From: an uncultured Opitutia bacterium
Lineage (GTDB): Bacteria > Verrucomicrobiota > Verrucomicrobiia > Opitutales > UBA953
Direction: 5' to 3'
DNA length: 13,475 bases
Assembly (NCBI GenBank): GCA_903929325.1
Contig: CAIYUD010000192.1
Location: forward strand, 1 to 13,475
Under the pieces are notes generated by a model. That model made no database searches, was not told the DNA's origin, and worked only from the letters and a program-made list of their open reading frames with translations. The number at the start of each line of letters is the position of its first letter. The stretch's first letter is position 1. Below, one piece after another: positions 1-6,417 of this stretch. A program made the position numbers and the translations under genes.

Positions 1-1845
1 GCTGAAGTGCAGCGCTCATTGCGCGTCCTCGATGGTGCTGTCGCCGTTTTCTGTGCTGTCGCAGGTGTTCAGCCTCAATCGGAAACTGTTTGGCGCCAGA
101 TGAACAAGTATGGCGTACCCCGCGTCGCTTTCGTCAATAAGATGGACCGCACCGGTGCCGACTTCTTTGGCGCAGTGGACGACATTCGCGAAAAGCTTAA
201 GGGTAATGCTCACCCTCTCTTCATCCCGATTGGTCAGGGCGAAGAATTTAAGGGCATGATCGATTTGATTAAGAACGTCGCCTACGTCTACGACGAGACC
301 GACCCGAAGGGCATGAAGTTCAACACGGTTGACATCCCTGAAAATCAAAAGGCCGATGCTAAGCAATGGCGCACGAAGTTAGTTGAAGCACTTGCTGACT
401 TTGATGACGTCCTCGCTGCCAAGTACCTCGACGGACAAGAAGTCAGCATCGATGAGATGCGCACAGGTATTCGTAAGGCGACACTCTCACTCAACTTTAT
501 CGGCGTGATCCCTGGTTCTGCTTTCAAGAACAAGGGTGTACAAATGCTCCTCGACTGCGTCGTCGACTTCTTGCCATCGCCGGTCGACATGCGCCCTCAG
601 AAGGCGTTTACCGATGACGGAGACAAAGAAATTGCGATCGGTCCAGATGACAAAGCCAAGGTCACCGGTCTCTGCTTCAAACTTTGGTCCGACCCTCACG
701 TGGGTCAGCTCGTCTTCTATCGCGTCTACCGCGGTCAGTTGAAGAAGGGCGAAATCCTTTACAATCCACGCACCCGCAAGGACGAGCGTATTTCACGCAT
801 CGTTCTGCTTCGTGCGATGGATCGCGAAGAAATCGACGTCGCTTATTCGGGCGACATTTGTGCCATCATTGGTCCAAAGGATATCGCTACGGGTGATACC
901 CTCACCGCTGAAGACGATCTCATTCTCGAGAAGACAACCTTTGCTGAGCCAGTGATCTCGATGTCAATCGAGCCGAACTCAAAGGGCGACCAAGAGCGTC
1001 TCTCCATCGGCTTGCAGCGCCTCGCTCAAGAAGATCCTACTTTCCGCGTTACTTCGAATCCTGAAACTGGCCAGACCCTCATCTCGGGCATGGGCGAGCT
1101 TCACCTCGAAATCATCGTCGACCGTCTCAAGCGCGAGTTCAAGGTCGAGGCTAAGTCTGGTAAGCCACAAATTTCCTACCGCGAAACTATTCAAGGTGCC
1201 TCCGAGGGCGTCGGTAAATTTATCCGTCAGTCCGGTGGTCGTGGTCAATACGGCCACGTTGAAATCAAACTCGAACCGAACCCCGTCGCTGGACGCGAAC
1301 CTGGAGCGAAGGGCGAGGAAGTTATCAACGAGATTGTCGGCGGTACGATTCCGAAAGAGTTCATCAAGCCTTCTACCGAAGGTATTCTCGAAGCTTCCCA
1401 AAACGGAACCATTGCCGGTTACCCTGTAATCAATTTCAAAGCCCGCATTGTCTTCGGTTCGTTCCACGAAGTGGACTCGAACGAAATGGCGTTCAAGATG
1501 GCGGGCATCTTTGCGTTCAAGGAAGCCATGAAGGATGCGAAGCCCATTCTGCTTGAGCCGATCATGAAGGTCGAAGTGGTTACTCCTGAAGAGTACCAAG
1601 GCGACATCATGGGCGACTTGAACCGTCGTCGCGGCCAGATTCAAGGCATGGACAGCAAGGGTGGTCTTTGCAACATTGAGGCCCGCGTCCCGCTGGCAGA
1701 AATGTTCGGCTATTCGACCGACGTTCGCTCACTTTCTAAAGGCCGTGCCTCCTATTCGATGGAGCCAGCCAACTACGAGCAAGTTCCTGCTCAAATCCTC
1801 AAGCAAGTCGTCGAGACATCGTCTCGCGCACCTGCTCGCACCTAA
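1..1845 (+). CDS. fusA: Elongation factor G (EF-G), 5' truncated by window edge
   Basis: Translational GTPase that moves tRNAs and mRNA through the ribosome after peptide bond formation and helps recycle ribosomes. The reading frame is open from base 1, so the gene enters from the left. By comparison with E. coli EF-G roughly the first 95 residues are missing, including the P-loop and switch regions. Visible in the 614 residues present are the G4 motif NKMD (46-49 of the fragment), the G5 region GSAFKNKG (172-179), the domain IV signature QSGGRGQYGHV (about 410-420) and the domain V stretch beginning AEMFGYSTDVRSL (from about 566). It ends with TAA 13 bases before rpsJ, with no tuf gene between, unlike the E. 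coli str operon. The sequence looks like canonical housekeeping EF-G, not a tetracycline-protection or EF-G2-type paralogue, although the missing N-terminus limits that judgement. Confidence 0.97.
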   Translation, partial: AEVQRSLRVLDGAVAVFCAVAGVQPQSETVWRQMNKYGVPRVAFVNKMDRTGADFFGAVDDIREKLKGNAHPLFIPIGQGEEFKGMIDLIKNVAYVYDETDPKGMKFNTVDIPENQKADAKQWRTKLVEALADFDDVLAAKYLDGQEVSIDEMRTGIRKATLSLNFIGVIPGSAFKNKGVQMLLDCVVDFLPSPVDMRPQKAFTDDGDKEIAIGPDDKAKVTGLCFKLWSDPHVGQLVFYRVYRGQLKKGEILYNPRTRKDERISRIVLLRAMDREEIDVAYSGDICAIIGPKDIATGDTLTAEDDLILEKTTFAEPVISMSIEPNSKGDQERLSIGLQRLAQEDPTFRVTSNPETGQTLISGMGELHLEIIVDRLKREFKVEAKSGKPQISYRETIQGASEGVGKFIRQSGGRGQYGHVEIKLEPNPVAGREPGAKGEEVINEIVGGTIPKEFIKPSTEGILEASQNGTIAGYPVINFKARIVFGSFHEVDSNEMAFKMAGIFAFKEAMKDAKPILLEPIMKVEVVTPEEYQGDIMGDLNRRRGQIQGMDSKGGLCNIEARVPLAEMFGYSTDVRSLSKGRASYSMEPANYEQVPAQILKQVVETSSRAPART

Positions 1846-1858
1846 TCTAACTCCTCCA

Positions 1859-2167
1859 ATGTCTAGCCAGAAGATTCGCATTAAGCTCCAAGGCTTCGAC
1901 TACCGTTTAGTCGATCACTCTGCCACCGAGATTGTTGATACCGCTAAGCGCACGGGCGCGCGTGTTTCTGGCCCAGTGCCCATGCCCACGACTCACGAAG
2001 TCTGGACGGTCAACCGTTCCCCACACGTCGACAAAAAGTCGATGGACCAATTTGAGCTGCGCACACACAAGCGCTTAATCGAAATTCATGACCCCAATAG
2101 CGCTACCGTGGACGAGTTGAAGAAACTCAACCTCCCTTCCGGCGTTCAGGTCAACATTACGGCCTAA
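1859..2167 (+). CDS. rpsJ: 30S ribosomal protein S10
   Basis: S10 binds 16S rRNA in the head of the small subunit and in many bacteria also acts as NusE in transcription antitermination. The 102-residue product has the family pattern: the N-terminal strand QKIRIKLQGFDY, the mid-protein loop RSPHVDKKSMDQFELRTHKR, and a C-terminal strand ending GVQVNITA. The length is normal. The ATG at 1859 is chosen because it gives the family N-terminus; the frame stays open far upstream, but only inside fusA. The 13 bases before it contain no Shine-Dalgarno. Instead CTCCTCC (1851-1857) matches the anti-Shine-Dalgarno strand itself. It follows fusA closely and is separated from rplC by the largest gap in the window. 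Confidence 0.98.
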   Translation: MSSQKIRIKLQGFDYRLVDHSATEIVDTAKRTGARVSGPVPMPTTHEVWTVNRSPHVDKKSMDQFELRTHKRLIEIHDPNSATVDELKKLNLPSGVQVNITA

Positions 2168-2198
2168 TTTTTTAAACCCTAAACCCACACACAACCCT

Positions 2199-2265
2199 TA
2201 ACGCAGGCACTCCTGCCCCGCGCACCGCTACAGATTCCGTAAGGACATCCAAAGCTAACGCAGGC
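2199..2265 (+). repeat. 10-base direct repeat TAACGCAGGC, two copies
   Basis: TAACGCAGGC occurs at 2199-2208 and again at 2256-2265, a 57-base period, within the rpsJ-rplC gap. Each copy carries the GCAGG half of an inverted repeat whose partner CCTGC also occurs twice (2212-2216, 2293-2297). The identity is seen directly; a function as a paired RNA or protein-binding element is inferred. Confidence 0.6.
2203..2216 (+). other. Short hairpin in the rplC leader
   Basis: GCAGG (2203-2207) and CCTGC (2212-2216) form a perfect 5-bp stem around the four-base loop CACT. No U-tract follows (the next bases are CCCGCGC), so it is not an intrinsic terminator. It competes with pairings to the second copies of the same elements near 2260 and 2293. 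Confidence 0.45.
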
Positions 2266-2297
2266 CTCGAAGCCAACGGCGCTTACACGCCACCTGC
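2260..2297 (+). other. Nested stem immediately upstream of rplC
   Basis: GCAGG (2260-2264) can pair with CCTGC (2293-2297), enclosing an inner hairpin GGCG (2278-2281), loop CTTACA, CGCC (2288-2291). The outer stem ends 10 bases before the rplC ATG, so folding would sit in the ribosome-loading region. Complementarity is seen directly. Stability and function are untested, and the inner part 2265-2277 is mostly unpaired. Confidence 0.4.
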
Positions 2298-2307
2298 CTC
2301 TTAGATC

Positions 2308-2940
2308 ATGAAACTCCAACTCATCGGTAAAAAAATCGGTATGACCCAAGTCTATGACAAGGACAGTAACCTTGTCCCTGTCACTGTGGTCCAAGCTGGT
2401 CCTTGCCCAGTCATTCAGGTGAAGACACCAGACTCGGATGGTTACCACGCAGTGCAAATCGCTTTCGGCCCACAAAAGGCTCACCGTCTCTCGGATCCTG
2501 AGATTGGCCACTTAAAGAAAGCTAACGTTGAGCCGCACACGCATCTCCGTGAAATCCGTTTCGAAAAAGATGCGGGTCTCAAGGTTGGCGACGTTCTCAC
2601 TGTTGAGAAATTTACAGCCGGTCAAATGGTCGATGTCATTGGTACCGTCAAGGGCCGTGGCTTCCAAGGTGTCATGAAGCGCCACGACATGTCTGGTCAG
2701 CCTGACACGCACGGTCACATGATGCACCGCCGCGTGGGTTCGATTGGTATGCGCCAAACGCCTGGTCACGTCTTTAAAGGAAAACGTATGCCTGGTCACA
2801 TGGGTAACGTTCGTCGCACGTCACAAAATCTTCGCGTGGTTCAAGTTCTCGCGGAGAAAAATCTCCTTCTCATCAAGGGCAGCCTCCCTGGCGCCAACGG
2901 CGAGATCATCCTCGTCCGCCACGCAGTTAAGGCAAAATAA
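2308..2940 (+). CDS. rplC: 50S ribosomal protein L3
   Basis: L3 is an early-assembly 23S rRNA-binding protein whose long loop reaches towards the peptidyl transferase centre. The 210-residue product has the normal length. It shows the N-terminal KKIGMTQVYD segment, GTVKGRGFQGVMKRH (112-125), the extended loop with GSIGMRQTPGHVFKGK (144-159), and the MPGHMGN turn (161-167). The glutamine methylated by PrmB in E. coli (Gln150) is conserved at the same residue number in QTPG. The ATG at 2308 gives the usual MKLQLIGKKIGMT start and has no Shine-Dalgarno. It is the first gene after the 140-base leader and precedes rplD by 20 bases. Confidence 0.98.
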   Translation: MKLQLIGKKIGMTQVYDKDSNLVPVTVVQAGPCPVIQVKTPDSDGYHAVQIAFGPQKAHRLSDPEIGHLKKANVEPHTHLREIRFEKDAGLKVGDVLTVEKFTAGQMVDVIGTVKGRGFQGVMKRHDMSGQPDTHGHMMHRRVGSIGMRQTPGHVFKGKRMPGHMGNVRRTSQNLRVVQVLAEKNLLLIKGSLPGANGEIILVRHAVKAK

Positions 2941-2960
2941 ACCCGAAAGAATAAACGCAC

Positions 2961-3587
2961 ATGAAGCTCAAGTTCCATAATGCCGACGGTTCTCCTGCTG
3001 GAGAGCGCGAGTTCGCTATTCCCGCTTTCGAAGGCGACACCTACGTCGCATTGCTCAAGCAGGCAGTCGTTGGCTACCAAGCGAATCGCCGCCAAGGCAC
3101 TTCGAAGACCAAGAACTACGGCGAAGTCGCTGGTTCTGGTAAGAAAATTATCCCTCAAAAAGGTTCCGGTGGTGCCCGTCACGGCGACAAGCGCGCTCCT
3201 CAACTCTACAAGGGTGGCGTGGTCTTCGGTCCTCGTCCTCGTGATTGGTCGAAAGACATCCCTGTCACTCAGCGCCGCAAAGCGCTCGGTCGTGCCCTCT
3301 TCGATCTCGCAACCGCTGGCGGACTTTCTGTCATCGAGCGCTTCGAAGTTTCCAAGCCGAAGACCAAGATCTTCAGCGGCATTCTCAATAAAGTGAATCC
3401 TGCTGCCCGTAAGCTTCTCCTCGTCGATGCGAGCTGGTCCGAGCCTGTGCGCAAAGCTAGCCGCAATATCGCCCGCGCGAAGTTCTCGAATTCCACTAAC
3501 CTCAACGCCCTCGACTTGGTTCGCCACGGTCAGGTTGTGATCACTGAGCAGGCTCTGCTGCAGGTCATCGCTCGTGCCACTAACTAA
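2961..3587 (+). CDS. rplD: 50S ribosomal protein L4
   Basis: L4 binds 23S rRNA domain I and its extended loop lines the polypeptide exit tunnel; in E. coli it also represses its own operon. The 208-residue product has the tunnel-loop region around residues 53-96 (the conserved PQKGSGGARHGDKRAP and GGVVFGPRPRDW), followed by the globular part with RRKALGRALFDLA and a C-terminal VITEQALLQV helix. Length is normal for the family. If autogenous control exists in this organism, the leader before rplC, one gene upstream, is the obvious local target, but that is inference. The gap to rplW is only 8 bases. Confidence 0.97.
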   Translation: MKLKFHNADGSPAGEREFAIPAFEGDTYVALLKQAVVGYQANRRQGTSKTKNYGEVAGSGKKIIPQKGSGGARHGDKRAPQLYKGGVVFGPRPRDWSKDIPVTQRRKALGRALFDLATAGGLSVIERFEVSKPKTKIFSGILNKVNPAARKLLLVDASWSEPVRKASRNIARAKFSNSTNLNALDLVRHGQVVITEQALLQVIARATN

Positions 3588-3595
3588 TTAACGTC

Positions 3596-3883
3596 ATGAA
3601 GCCCGCCCCCCAAGTCATCGCACGTCCTGTGCTCACAGAGAAGGCCACTGGCCTCGCTGTCCTTGGCAAGTATGTCTTTGAAATCAAGCCCGGTGCAGAT
3701 CGTGCTCAAGTGAAGACAGCCATCGAAGCCACGTTCAAAGTTTCCGTCGAAAAGGTTAACATCCTTATTCGTAAAGGTAAGGTCCGCCGCAGTCGCCTCT
3801 CGGGCGGTAGCGTTTATCGCGAGACCGAACAACACCGCGCCATCGTCACCCTGAAGAAGGGCGACGTCATCTCCTTCGCCTGA
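3596..3883 (+). CDS. rplW: 50S ribosomal protein L23
   Basis: L23 sits at the rim of the exit tunnel and is the docking site for trigger factor and the signal recognition particle. The 95-residue product shows the family pattern: VIARPVLTEKAT near the N-terminus (8-19), the central YVFEIKPGADRAQVKTAIE segment, FKVSVEKVNILIRKGKVRR, and a C-terminal strand (AIVTLKKGDVISF). Length is normal. The ATG at 3596 lies 8 bases after the rplD stop, without a Shine-Dalgarno, and rplB begins 8 bases after its TGA, so translation of the three genes is probably coupled. Confidence 0.97.
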   Translation: MKPAPQVIARPVLTEKATGLAVLGKYVFEIKPGADRAQVKTAIEATFKVSVEKVNILIRKGKVRRSRLSGGSVYRETEQHRAIVTLKKGDVISFA

Positions 3884-3891
3884 TTGCCACC

Positions 3892-4752
3892 ATGGCTATC
3901 ATTACTACACGCCCTATCACCCCTGGTCAGCGCTTCCTCGTTCGGAATCGCGGAGAAGGGATTCACACCGGTCGCCCCGAGAAGGCACTCGTCGAGAGTG
4001 TCCATCGTGCGAAAGGTCGTAACTGCTACGGACGCATCACTTCGCGTCGTCGCGGCGGAGGCCACAAGCGTCTCTTCCGTAAGATCGACTTCCGTCGTGA
4101 CCGTATCGACGTCGTCGCAACCGTGTTGCGCCTCGAGTACGATCCTAACCGTACGTCTTACATTGCTCTGCTTCGCTACAGCGACGGTGAGCACGCTTAC
4201 ATTCTTGCGCCGAACGGTCTTAAAGTTGGTGACAGCGTCATCAGCACGAACACCGCTCAGGAGAAATTTGCTCCAGGCATGTCACTGCCACTTCGCCTGA
4301 TTGCTCCCGCAACCTTTATTCACTCGATCGAGATGCAGCCTGGTAAGGGCGGTCAGCTCGCTCGCGGTGCCGGTGCGTATGCTCAACTTTTAGGCCTTGA
4401 AGGTGACCGCGCAATCTTGCGCATGCCTTCCGGAGAGCAGCGCTACTTGAATGCTGATTGTCGTGCCACGGTTGGCATCGTCGGCAATATCGAACACCAT
4501 AACCGTTCACTCGGTAAGGCTGGTCGTAATCGCTGGAAGGGTCGTCGTCCACGTGTTCGTGGTATGGCGATGAATCCTGTCGATCACCCTAACGGTGGTG
4601 GACAAGGCAAATCCAAGGGCGGCGGTGGTCGTCAGCACCCTGAGTCACCTTGGGGTCAGCTCGCGAAGCATTTCCCTACGCGCGAGAAGTCCAAGATTTC
4701 TAACTCCCAAATCATCGTCCGCCGTAATGGCCGGAAGACGAAGAAGGCCTAA
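3892..4752 (+). CDS. rplB: 50S ribosomal protein L2
   Basis: L2 is a core 23S rRNA-binding protein needed for subunit joining and for an active peptidyl transferase centre. The 286-residue product is slightly longer than the E. coli protein (273). Seen are GRITSRRRGGGHK (47-59), LEYDPNRTSYIALL (81-94), the MQPGKGGQLARGAG block (148-161), NADCRATVG (187-195), and the C-terminal MNPVDHPNGGG loop (227-237). The histidine equivalent to E. coli His229 is present (His232). The next conserved histidine of the usual DHPHGGG motif is asparagine here (Asn234), and the segment after it (SKGGGGRQHP) is Gly-rich. Otherwise the protein looks fully functional. Confidence 0.98.
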   Translation: MAIITTRPITPGQRFLVRNRGEGIHTGRPEKALVESVHRAKGRNCYGRITSRRRGGGHKRLFRKIDFRRDRIDVVATVLRLEYDPNRTSYIALLRYSDGEHAYILAPNGLKVGDSVISTNTAQEKFAPGMSLPLRLIAPATFIHSIEMQPGKGGQLARGAGAYAQLLGLEGDRAILRMPSGEQRYLNADCRATVGIVGNIEHHNRSLGKAGRNRWKGRRPRVRGMAMNPVDHPNGGGQGKSKGGGGRQHPESPWGQLAKHFPTREKSKISNSQIIVRRNGRKTKKA

Positions 4753-4771
4753 CCTTAACTGATACTCTACG

Positions 4772-5050
4772 ATGTCACGCTCCCGCAAAAAAGGATTCTT
4801 CGTTGATCCGTCCTTGATGACTAAAGTCGAGGTCGCCCAGAAGGCTGGTAACCGTAAGCCGATCAAGACCTGGTCGCGCCGTTCGACAGTTACCCCTGTT
4901 TTCATTGGCGTTAATCTCGAAGTTCATAACGGCAAAACCTTCATCCCAGTGTACGTCACTGAGAATATGGTTGGCCACAAGTTGGGCGAATTCGCACCGA
5001 CCCGAACCTTCAAGCAGCACACCCAACCTTCCAAGAAGGTCGAAGCCTAA
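4772..5050 (+). CDS. rpsS: 30S ribosomal protein S19
   Basis: S19 binds 16S rRNA in the small-subunit head next to S13 and contacts A-site tRNA and the intersubunit bridge. The 92-residue product is of normal length and shows the family features: MSRSRKKGFFVDPSL at the N-terminus, IKTWSRRSTVTPVFIG, the HNGKTFIPVYVTENMVGHKLGEF core and PTRTFKQH. It starts 19 bases after rplB. Its TAA stop shares its last base with the ATG of the next gene (TAATG at 5048-5052), an arrangement typical of translational coupling. In the usual operon order rplV follows directly; here a foreign-looking small gene intervenes. Confidence 0.98.
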   Translation: MSRSRKKGFFVDPSLMTKVEVAQKAGNRKPIKTWSRRSTVTPVFIGVNLEVHNGKTFIPVYVTENMVGHKLGEFAPTRTFKQHTQPSKKVEA

Positions 5051-5385
5051 TGCGTCTTCTTTCCACAGTCCTTGCGGCTAGTCTCTGCACCGTTCTCGGT
5101 GCTGGAGAGCTTGCGCTTGGTTCTGCGGAATCCCAAGGACGCGCATCGGTTGCATCGGTCGTGGCCGGACGAGAGTCTGACCTCGTTAAAGTTCAAGGCG
5201 GCTATGCGGCAGGTTTGCGCCCAGGTATGGTTTGTGCAGTTAATCGCTCAACCAAAGCTGTTGCCCAAGTTATTATCGTAGAAGCCGACGCTGAACGTGC
5301 CATCGCACTCGTACTTTCCCTCGCACCCGCCGCCGAAATCCTTTCGGGCGATCAGGTCGAAGCCCGTGCCAATTCCCGCATCTAA
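5050..5385 (+). CDS. Small predicted secreted protein inserted between rpsS and rplV, function unknown
   Basis: I do not recognise this gene; rpsS and rplV are adjacent in the standard operon. The 111-residue product begins with a signal-like segment: Arg2, then a hydrophobic stretch to about residue 24, with small residues around 17-26 as possible cleavage sites. The mature part is about 85 residues with alternating hydrophobic stretches suggesting beta strands: SVASVVAGRESDLVKV, then GYAAGLRPGMVCAVNR (51-66), AVAQVIIVEAD and a GDQV turn (100-103). The G-L-x-P-G-M turn followed by a strand and a late GDxV resembles small beta-barrel repeats of periplasmic proteins such as the FlgT C-terminal domain; this is a resemblance by eye. 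The ATG overlaps the rpsS stop, so it is probably co-translated, and base composition resembles the neighbours. A Sec-exported periplasmic protein is the best reading. A lipoprotein is less likely because the residue before Cys13 is leucine. Confidence 0.8.
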   Translation: MRLLSTVLAASLCTVLGAGELALGSAESQGRASVASVVAGRESDLVKVQGGYAAGLRPGMVCAVNRSTKAVAQVIIVEADAERAIALVLSLAPAAEILSGDQVEARANSRI

Positions 5386-5403
5386 CAAGAAAATCGTCAT
5401 CAC

Positions 5404-5739
5404 ATGAACGTTCACGCCACTACCCGTTACGCCCGGATGTCCCCTCAGAAGGTCCGCGACGTTGCGCGCCAAATTCAAGGACTCGGAGCTGAAGAAGCCC
5501 TGCAGCTTCTCCGTTTCATTCCACGCAAATCTGCGCGGATCATTGCGAAGACGTTGGCGAGTGCCATCGCCAATGCCGAAAACAACCACAACTTAAGTTC
5601 AGCTACTTTGATCGTCGCTTCCGCGACAGTGAATCAAGGTCCTGTGATTAAGCGCTCGCGTCCTGCTGCCCGTGGTTCCGCTCACCCTATTCACCGCTCG
5701 ATGAGCCACGTCAAAGTGGTCCTCGCTGCTAACAAGTAA
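5404..5739 (+). CDS. rplV: 50S ribosomal protein L22
   Basis: L22 contacts all 23S rRNA domains and its long beta-hairpin helps form the exit-tunnel constriction. The 111-residue product aligns without gaps to E. coli L22 through the hairpin: MSPQKVRDVARQI (12-24), the SAIANAENN helix (53-61), and the hairpin NQGPVIKRSRPAARGSAH (77-94). The normally conserved arginine at the hairpin tip (Arg92 in E. coli, in the G-R-A tripeptide) is serine here. Length and the SHVKVVLA end are ordinary. It begins 18 bases after the inserted secreted-protein gene and lacks a Shine-Dalgarno. Confidence 0.97.
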   Translation: MNVHATTRYARMSPQKVRDVARQIQGLGAEEALQLLRFIPRKSARIIAKTLASAIANAENNHNLSSATLIVASATVNQGPVIKRSRPAARGSAHPIHRSMSHVKVVLAANK

Positions 5740-5754
5740 TCTCTCACTTTACCC

Positions 5755-6393
5755 ATGGGCCAGAAAGTAAATCCAATCGGTTTCCGTCTCGCAGTTCGTC
5801 GCAACTGGGAGTCTCGCTGGTACGCTAACAAGCGCACCTTTGCGGGCCTCTTGCTTGAAGACTATCGGATCCGTGAATTCCTTAAAGAGAAGCTCCGTCA
5901 AGCTTCCGTGCCTCGCATCTTTATTGAGCGCGCTGGCTCGAAAGTTCGCGTCCGTATTTGGACCGCCCGCCCAGGTGTTGTCATTGGTCGCAAGGGCGAC
6001 GAACTCAAAAACCTTCGCGTGGAAATCGCGGAAGTCGCCGGCCGTAAAGAAGCCGACATTACTCTCGAGGTGAATGAAGTTCGCCGTCCTGATCTCGTTG
6101 CACAGCTTGTCGCTGAGAACGTTGCTCTCCAACTTGAGCGCCGCATCTCCTTCCGTCGTGCGATGAAGAAAGTTATTCAGTCCACTATGGCAGCCGGTGC
6201 GGATGGTATCCGTCTCCGTCTTGGTGGCCGTCTGGGTGGCGCTGAAATTGCCCGCGTGGAATCCGCACGTGTTGGCCGCGTTCCCCTTCACACCCTTCGC
6301 GAAAATATCGACTACGGTTTCGCAGAAGCGCGTACCCTTTATGGCAAGCTCGGCATCAAGTGCTGGATTTGCGCTAAGGACTCCGAATTCTAA
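5755..6393 (+). CDS. rpsC: 30S ribosomal protein S3
   Basis: S3 lies at the mRNA entry tunnel with S4 and S5 and takes part in mRNA helicase activity. The 212-residue product starts MGQKVNPIGFRLAVRR, the universal S3 N-terminus, and contains the KH-domain signature GVVIGRKGDEL (74-84). Its C-terminal domain has LRLGGRLGGAEIAR and VPLHTLRENIDYGFAEA before a final KCWICAKDSEF. It is somewhat shorter than E. coli S3 (233) because it lacks the variable C-terminal tail, as in many bacteria. Start and stop are unambiguous, with 15 bases to rplV and 24 to rplP. Confidence 0.98.
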   Translation: MGQKVNPIGFRLAVRRNWESRWYANKRTFAGLLLEDYRIREFLKEKLRQASVPRIFIERAGSKVRVRIWTARPGVVIGRKGDELKNLRVEIAEVAGRKEADITLEVNEVRRPDLVAQLVAENVALQLERRISFRRAMKKVIQSTMAAGADGIRLRLGGRLGGAEIARVESARVGRVPLHTLRENIDYGFAEARTLYGKLGIKCWICAKDSEF

Positions 6394-6417
6394 TCCACAT
6401 TCATTTCCCCGCCCCTC

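Larger units (their letters stand above)
2168..2307 (+). promoter_or_regulatory. Candidate RNA leader before rplC
   Basis: This 140-base gap is several times longer than any other in the operon. It contains no ATG, GTG or TTG that could begin a small gene on the plus strand. It holds a perfect 10-base direct repeat and short self-complementary elements: GCAGG at 2203-2207 and 2260-2264, CCTGC at 2212-2216 and 2293-2297, and GGCG/CGCC at 2278-2281 and 2288-2291. The two GCAGG and two CCTGC copies allow mutually exclusive pairings. In E. coli the S10 operon is regulated by L4 binding a leader, but that leader precedes rpsJ. A similar role here, between rpsJ and rplC, is inference. The stems are short, no clear -35/-10 promoter is visible, and an RNA processing site is an alternative. 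Confidence 0.4.

Noticed and set aside
2173..2186. Telomere-like TAAACCCTAAACCC at the start of the rplC leader
   Set aside because: Only two near copies of a short, low-complexity unit. This is expected by chance and not tandemly extended.
2179..2511. 110-codon minus-strand frame overlapping the rpsJ-rplC gap and the start of rplC
   Set aside because: Most of it is antisense to rplC. The gap portion has no independent coding sign, so I treat the gap as non-coding.
3886..3896. Perfect Kozak-like GCCACCATGG at the rplB start
   Set aside because: A eukaryotic initiation context has no meaning in this clearly bacterial operon, and C-rich bases before ATG are common throughout the window.
5074..5088. 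Possible lipobox (AASLC, Cys13) in the inserted secreted protein
   Set aside because: The residue before Cys13 is leucine where Gly, Ala or Ser is required, and the hydrophobic segment continues past the cysteine. An ordinary signal peptide fits better.
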